From: Drouetiella hepatica Uher 2000/2452
GTDB taxonomy: Bacteria; Cyanobacteriota; Cyanobacteriia; Elainellales; Elainellaceae
DNA: 64,000 nucleotides
Direction: 5' to 3'
Assembly (NCBI GenBank): GCA_019359505.1
Contig: JAHHHD010000004.1
Location: 62,001-126,000, forward strand
A program made the translations under genes and the position numbers. Below, piece after piece: positions 61,971-64,000 of the stretch; the first letter of the stretch is position 1, and each line of letters starts with the position of its first letter. The notes beneath the pieces were generated by a model that ran no database searches, was not told the origin of the DNA, and was given only the letters and a program-made list of their open reading frames with translations.

Positions 61971-62944
61971 GCTTCGGAAAGATTGGATACGATATCACGA
62001 TTGACTTTGACATAGCCTGAATCGACGTGGGCGAGATATTGCTTAACCTGCTGGTGAGTCTGGGGAAGCTGATGAAAGGGAATTGACGGATAAAGATGAT
62101 GTTCTGCATGAAACGGCATATTCCACATGAGGAATCCCAGCGGGAATAGCGTCATGGTCGATCGCGTATTTGTAAATGGATTGCGATCGTAACTGCATCC
62201 TGTATGTTCTGCCAACAAGACGAATCGTAGAATCGGCTGTCCTATGAACAGTGGAAAGAGCCAGTACAGCACAAACCAAGGTTGATGAGCGGCAATCGAG
62301 ATGAGGATGGCGATCGCGTAAACTGTAAGCTGCAATCGGGTTGAGCGAATGACTTCCGCACGGGCGCTCTTGGGAATAAACGGATAGCTGTCCAACTGTC
62401 CTAGAGCCACACGGGTATGAGACTTTAACTTTCCCCACCACCAGGGCAAACCGCTAATCGTGATCAGATAGTCTTTGAAGGTTTGCGGCACCGGATCGCT
62501 TAGCTCTGGATCTTTGTCGGGATCTTGGGCATAGCGATGGTGCCACTTATGATATCGCCGAAAGAAGGCGCTGTTATAGAATGACAGTAGACCTGCGACC
62601 CAACAAACCGCGTCATTAAGGACATTGTTGTCAAATGCGGTGCGGTGCGAACATTCATGTAAGGGTGCAAACATCGCCGCAAAACCAAATCCGTAGAGGA
62701 TTAAAGCCGGGAGTGCGATCGCCCAATGTCCAAAGCTTGTGCCCCAAACATATCCGCTAATGCCCAGAATCAGAAAATGTGAGGCAAGCTGAAGAGCGCC
62801 TTTGGTTGTCGATCGCCGATTCAGTCCTTTCAATGTGTCGATGGTGAGAACGGAACGGATTTCCGGTGCAGTAGACTCAGAAGTAGTAGACTCAGCGCTA
62901 GTAGACTCAGAAATAGGCAGAGACTCAGAAACAGCTAGGTTCAC
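61967..62944 (-). CDS. Membrane fatty-acid-desaturase-family enzyme
   Basis: A 325-aa integral membrane di-iron enzyme. Residues 1-30 hold an in-frame SESTTSEST-like repeat encoded by 15-bp DNA units. Helices such as HFLILGISGYVWG and ALPALILYGFGFAAMFAPLHECSH are followed by three histidine boxes: HECSH, HKWHH in FFRRYHKWHHRYAQDPDKDPEL, and HAEHH in NMPFHAEHHLYPSIPF. This is the fatty acid desaturase fold, here closest to the short group that also includes enzymes acting on small molecules. It opens the operon ending with the GlnT-like gene and is divergent from a GntR regulator. Confidence 0.9.
   Translation of the reverse strand: MNLAVSESLPISESTSAESTTSESTAPEIRSVLTIDTLKGLNRRSTTKGALQLASHFLILGISGYVWGTSFGHWAIALPALILYGFGFAAMFAPLHECSHRTAFDNNVLNDAVCWVAGLLSFYNSAFFRRYHKWHHRYAQDPDKDPELSDPVPQTFKDYLITISGLPWWWGKLKSHTRVALGQLDSYPFIPKSARAEVIRSTRLQLTVYAIAILISIAAHQPWFVLYWLFPLFIGQPILRFVLLAEHTGCSYDRNPFTNTRSTMTLFPLGFLMWNMPFHAEHHLYPSIPFHQLPQTHQQVKQYLAHVDSGYVKVNRDIVSNLSEA
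62871..62915 (-). repeat. 15-bp in-frame tandem repeat in the desaturase N-terminus
   Basis: On the plus strand GTAGACTCAGAAGTA, GTAGACTCAGCGCTA and GTAGACTCAGAAATA repeat, giving a Ser/Glu/Thr-rich repeat in the protein. As 15 is a multiple of 3, expansion keeps the frame. Confidence 0.85.
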
Positions 62945-62961
62945 GGTTTATCTTCCTTCCA

Positions 62962-62977
62962 ACTTGTTATAACAAGT
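62962..62977. promoter_or_regulatory. Perfect 16-bp palindrome, probable GntR operator
   Basis: ACTTGTTATAACAAGT is fully self-complementary and lies 18 bp upstream of the desaturase start and about 50 bp upstream of the GntR start, between the divergent genes. GntR/HutC-type regulators bind such palindromes, so this is the likely control site for both units. Confidence 0.8.
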
Positions 62978-63027
62978 CTAATTGTTCAGAAATTGCAACA
63001 CTGTATTTGAGGCTACCGAATTTCAGC

Positions 63028-63726
63028 ATGATTCCTTTGCATTTAGCAATTTCTGAGCAACTGCGCGATCGCATTCTCGCTGGACAGTATCAATTAGGCG
63101 ACCAGCTGCCGAGCGAACATCAGTTAATGGCTGAGTTTAAGGTGAGTCGAATCACGGCAAGGCGGGCAATTTCAAACTTAACGCAGCAAGGCTTGATCAC
63201 GGTGCAGCGAGGAAAAGGCGCGTTTGTTGCCACTCAGCAGAAAGTAGCTTATCTGCTTTCGAGTCCTCTATTGCTGGAAGCAGACATGGCGCGACAGGGC
63301 GTAGAAATTACCGTAAGAACCCTATTTTTTGAGCCAGTGACGGTTCCAGACGAAGTTCGGAAAGTTCTGAAGTGTTCGATCGCCCATCTCCAAAAAAAAG
63401 TATTGTCGTTTAACGGCATTCCAGGCTGCGTAGATATTACCTATATCCTGCCGGAGTTTGGTGAAGTATACGAAAAAGATCTGCGTGAGCAACTGACTTT
63501 CACCACGTTAGAGCAACAGGGGATTCAGGTCAAAAAGATTGATGCGGTGATTGAATGTACACAAGCAGACTATGAAACTAGCGAACAGCTAGAGGTGCCA
63601 TTGGGACACCCGCTGATCGTTTATCAACACACGGCATATACCGAGAAGAACTGCGCGATCGTCTACGGTGAATCAATCTCACGAGGCGATCGCTTTTGTT
63701 ACTCGGTGCGAATCGATCGAATATAG
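63028..63726 (+). CDS. GntR-family transcriptional regulator with UTRA domain
   Basis: A 232-aa regulator from the ATG at 63028 (MIPLHLAISEQLRDRILAGQY); a TTG at 63007 would add seven residues. The winged helix is LGDQLPSEHQLMAEFKVSRITARRAISNLTQQGLITVQRGKGAFVA. From about residue 90 a UTRA-type effector domain follows (VEITVRTLFFEPVTVPDEVRKVL ... GIPGCVDITYILPEF ... PLIVYQHTAYTEKNCAIVYGES). It lies divergently from the desaturase operon with a palindrome between them. It probably represses the operon until a small metabolite, perhaps the pathway's substrate, binds. Confidence 0.93.
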   Translation: MIPLHLAISEQLRDRILAGQYQLGDQLPSEHQLMAEFKVSRITARRAISNLTQQGLITVQRGKGAFVATQQKVAYLLSSPLLLEADMARQGVEITVRTLFFEPVTVPDEVRKVLKCSIAHLQKKVLSFNGIPGCVDITYILPEFGEVYEKDLREQLTFTTLEQQGIQVKKIDAVIECTQADYETSEQLEVPLGHPLIVYQHTAYTEKNCAIVYGESISRGDRFCYSVRIDRI

Positions 63727-63937
63727 TTTTTTCTCTGTTGAGTACAATATTTAGCGCTTCTAAAAAACCTTCTCAGCCATGTGGCGGATCGAGAAAACAC
63801 GGGAATGCTGAGTAAAGTGCCCGTAAAGGGGCTTCAAAGAGTCTGTGAAAGTTGCGGGATGTCCCGGCAGAAGTTGGAGCGATCGCGTCATAACGGATAG
63901 GGGAAGCCATAACAGAAGTTATTTAGAGATTGTATTT
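63727..63937 (+). promoter_or_regulatory. GC-rich leader upstream of the last partial gene
   Basis: About 210 nt with several potential hairpins: GCCC-GTAAA-GGGGC near 63820, and a CGGGA-TG-TCCCG palindrome near 63865, followed by GCGATCGC. No known riboswitch could be matched by eye (guanidine, cobalamin, glutamine and others were considered). It may be a structured 5' leader or simply a promoter region. Confidence 0.35.
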
Positions 63938-64000
63938 ATGCCTAAAACAGAGATTAAATCTAGCCAAGCTCATCCAGCGACAAGTGAGCCAAAGCCTGCT
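63938..64000 (+). CDS. N-terminus of a gene running out of the window
   Basis: ATG at 63938 opens a frame that continues to the window edge: MPKTEIKSSQAHPATSEPKPA. The 21 visible residues are polar, Pro/Ser-rich and not recognisable. A long leader precedes it. It is transcribed in the same direction as the GntR gene, 211 bp downstream, so it may be part of the same regulated locus, but nothing else can be said. Confidence 0.45.
   Translation, partial: MPKTEIKSSQAHPATSEPKPA

Noticed and set aside
63727-63937. Leader considered as a guanidine-I, cobalamin or glutamine riboswitch
   Set aside because: The conserved core words of those classes were not found in the proper order; it is kept only as a possible structured leader.

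Overview
The window is cyanobacterial chromosome. The octamer GCGATCGC (HIP1) and its core recur throughout. Marker genes include RpaA, primary sigma factor SigA, a TIGR02450 Trp-rich protein, a DUF2555 protein, a DUF1400 protein and the grxC-gshB pair. Genes are short operons on both strands; no rRNA, phage, CRISPR array or intact transposase was seen. The heavy load of small repeats suggests a large-genome, probably filamentous cyanobacterium, but genus cannot be read from the sequence.

Layout. 1-5.2 kb: end of an exported Ig-like protein, a DUF1400 protein, an ABC ATPase plus Tat/lipoprotein binding protein without a permease, and grxC-gshB. 5.2-9.2 kb: repeat-rich DNA, a PPC-domain protein, an HTH/Uma2 pair facing a 58-aa ORF across a strong operator-like inverted repeat, tRNA-Gly(CCC) and an HD phosphohydrolase. 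9.2-16.9 kb: NYN-LOTUS protein, ubiD, a fructosamine-kinase-like gene, sigA with a clear terminator and an 0.9-kb upstream gap, and a Trp-rich protein. 17-25 kb: panB, metallophosphoesterase, LysE exporter, two Uma2 genes, a CPA1-type antiporter with TrkA domains. 25-37 kb: mltA, TIGR04222 membrane protein, glcD, a CPA2 antiporter with stress-protein-like domains, ppk1, sodB. 37-47 kb: secD-secF, M3 peptidase, gpsA, rpaA, trpA, small cyanobacterial proteins, an esterase and a polysaccharide deacetylase. 47-53 kb: degenerate receiver, mannose-1-phosphate guanylyltransferase, LCP protein, B12-type radical SAM protein, GNAT enzyme. 53.3-56.6 kb: a 1080-residue HTH-LRR-Roc-COR-TIR protein. 56.7-59.2 kb: MarR regulator divergent from a drug-type ABC exporter. 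59.7-63.7 kb: a translationally coupled desaturase / MetX-like / type III glutamine-synthetase-like operon divergent from a GntR-UTRA regulator with a perfect 16-bp palindrome between them.

The most unusual points are (i) the desaturase-MetX-GlnT-GntR cluster, which looks like an uncharacterised regulated small-molecule pathway; (ii) the HTH-LRR-Roc-COR-TIR protein, an immune-receptor-like architecture with a near-identical LRR array; (iii) several families of palindromic intergenic elements whose conserved flanks enclose cores that differ between copies yet remain self-complementary; and (iv) tandem repeats of about 13-16 bp (often 15) in many intergenic gaps and, in frame, within several genes.
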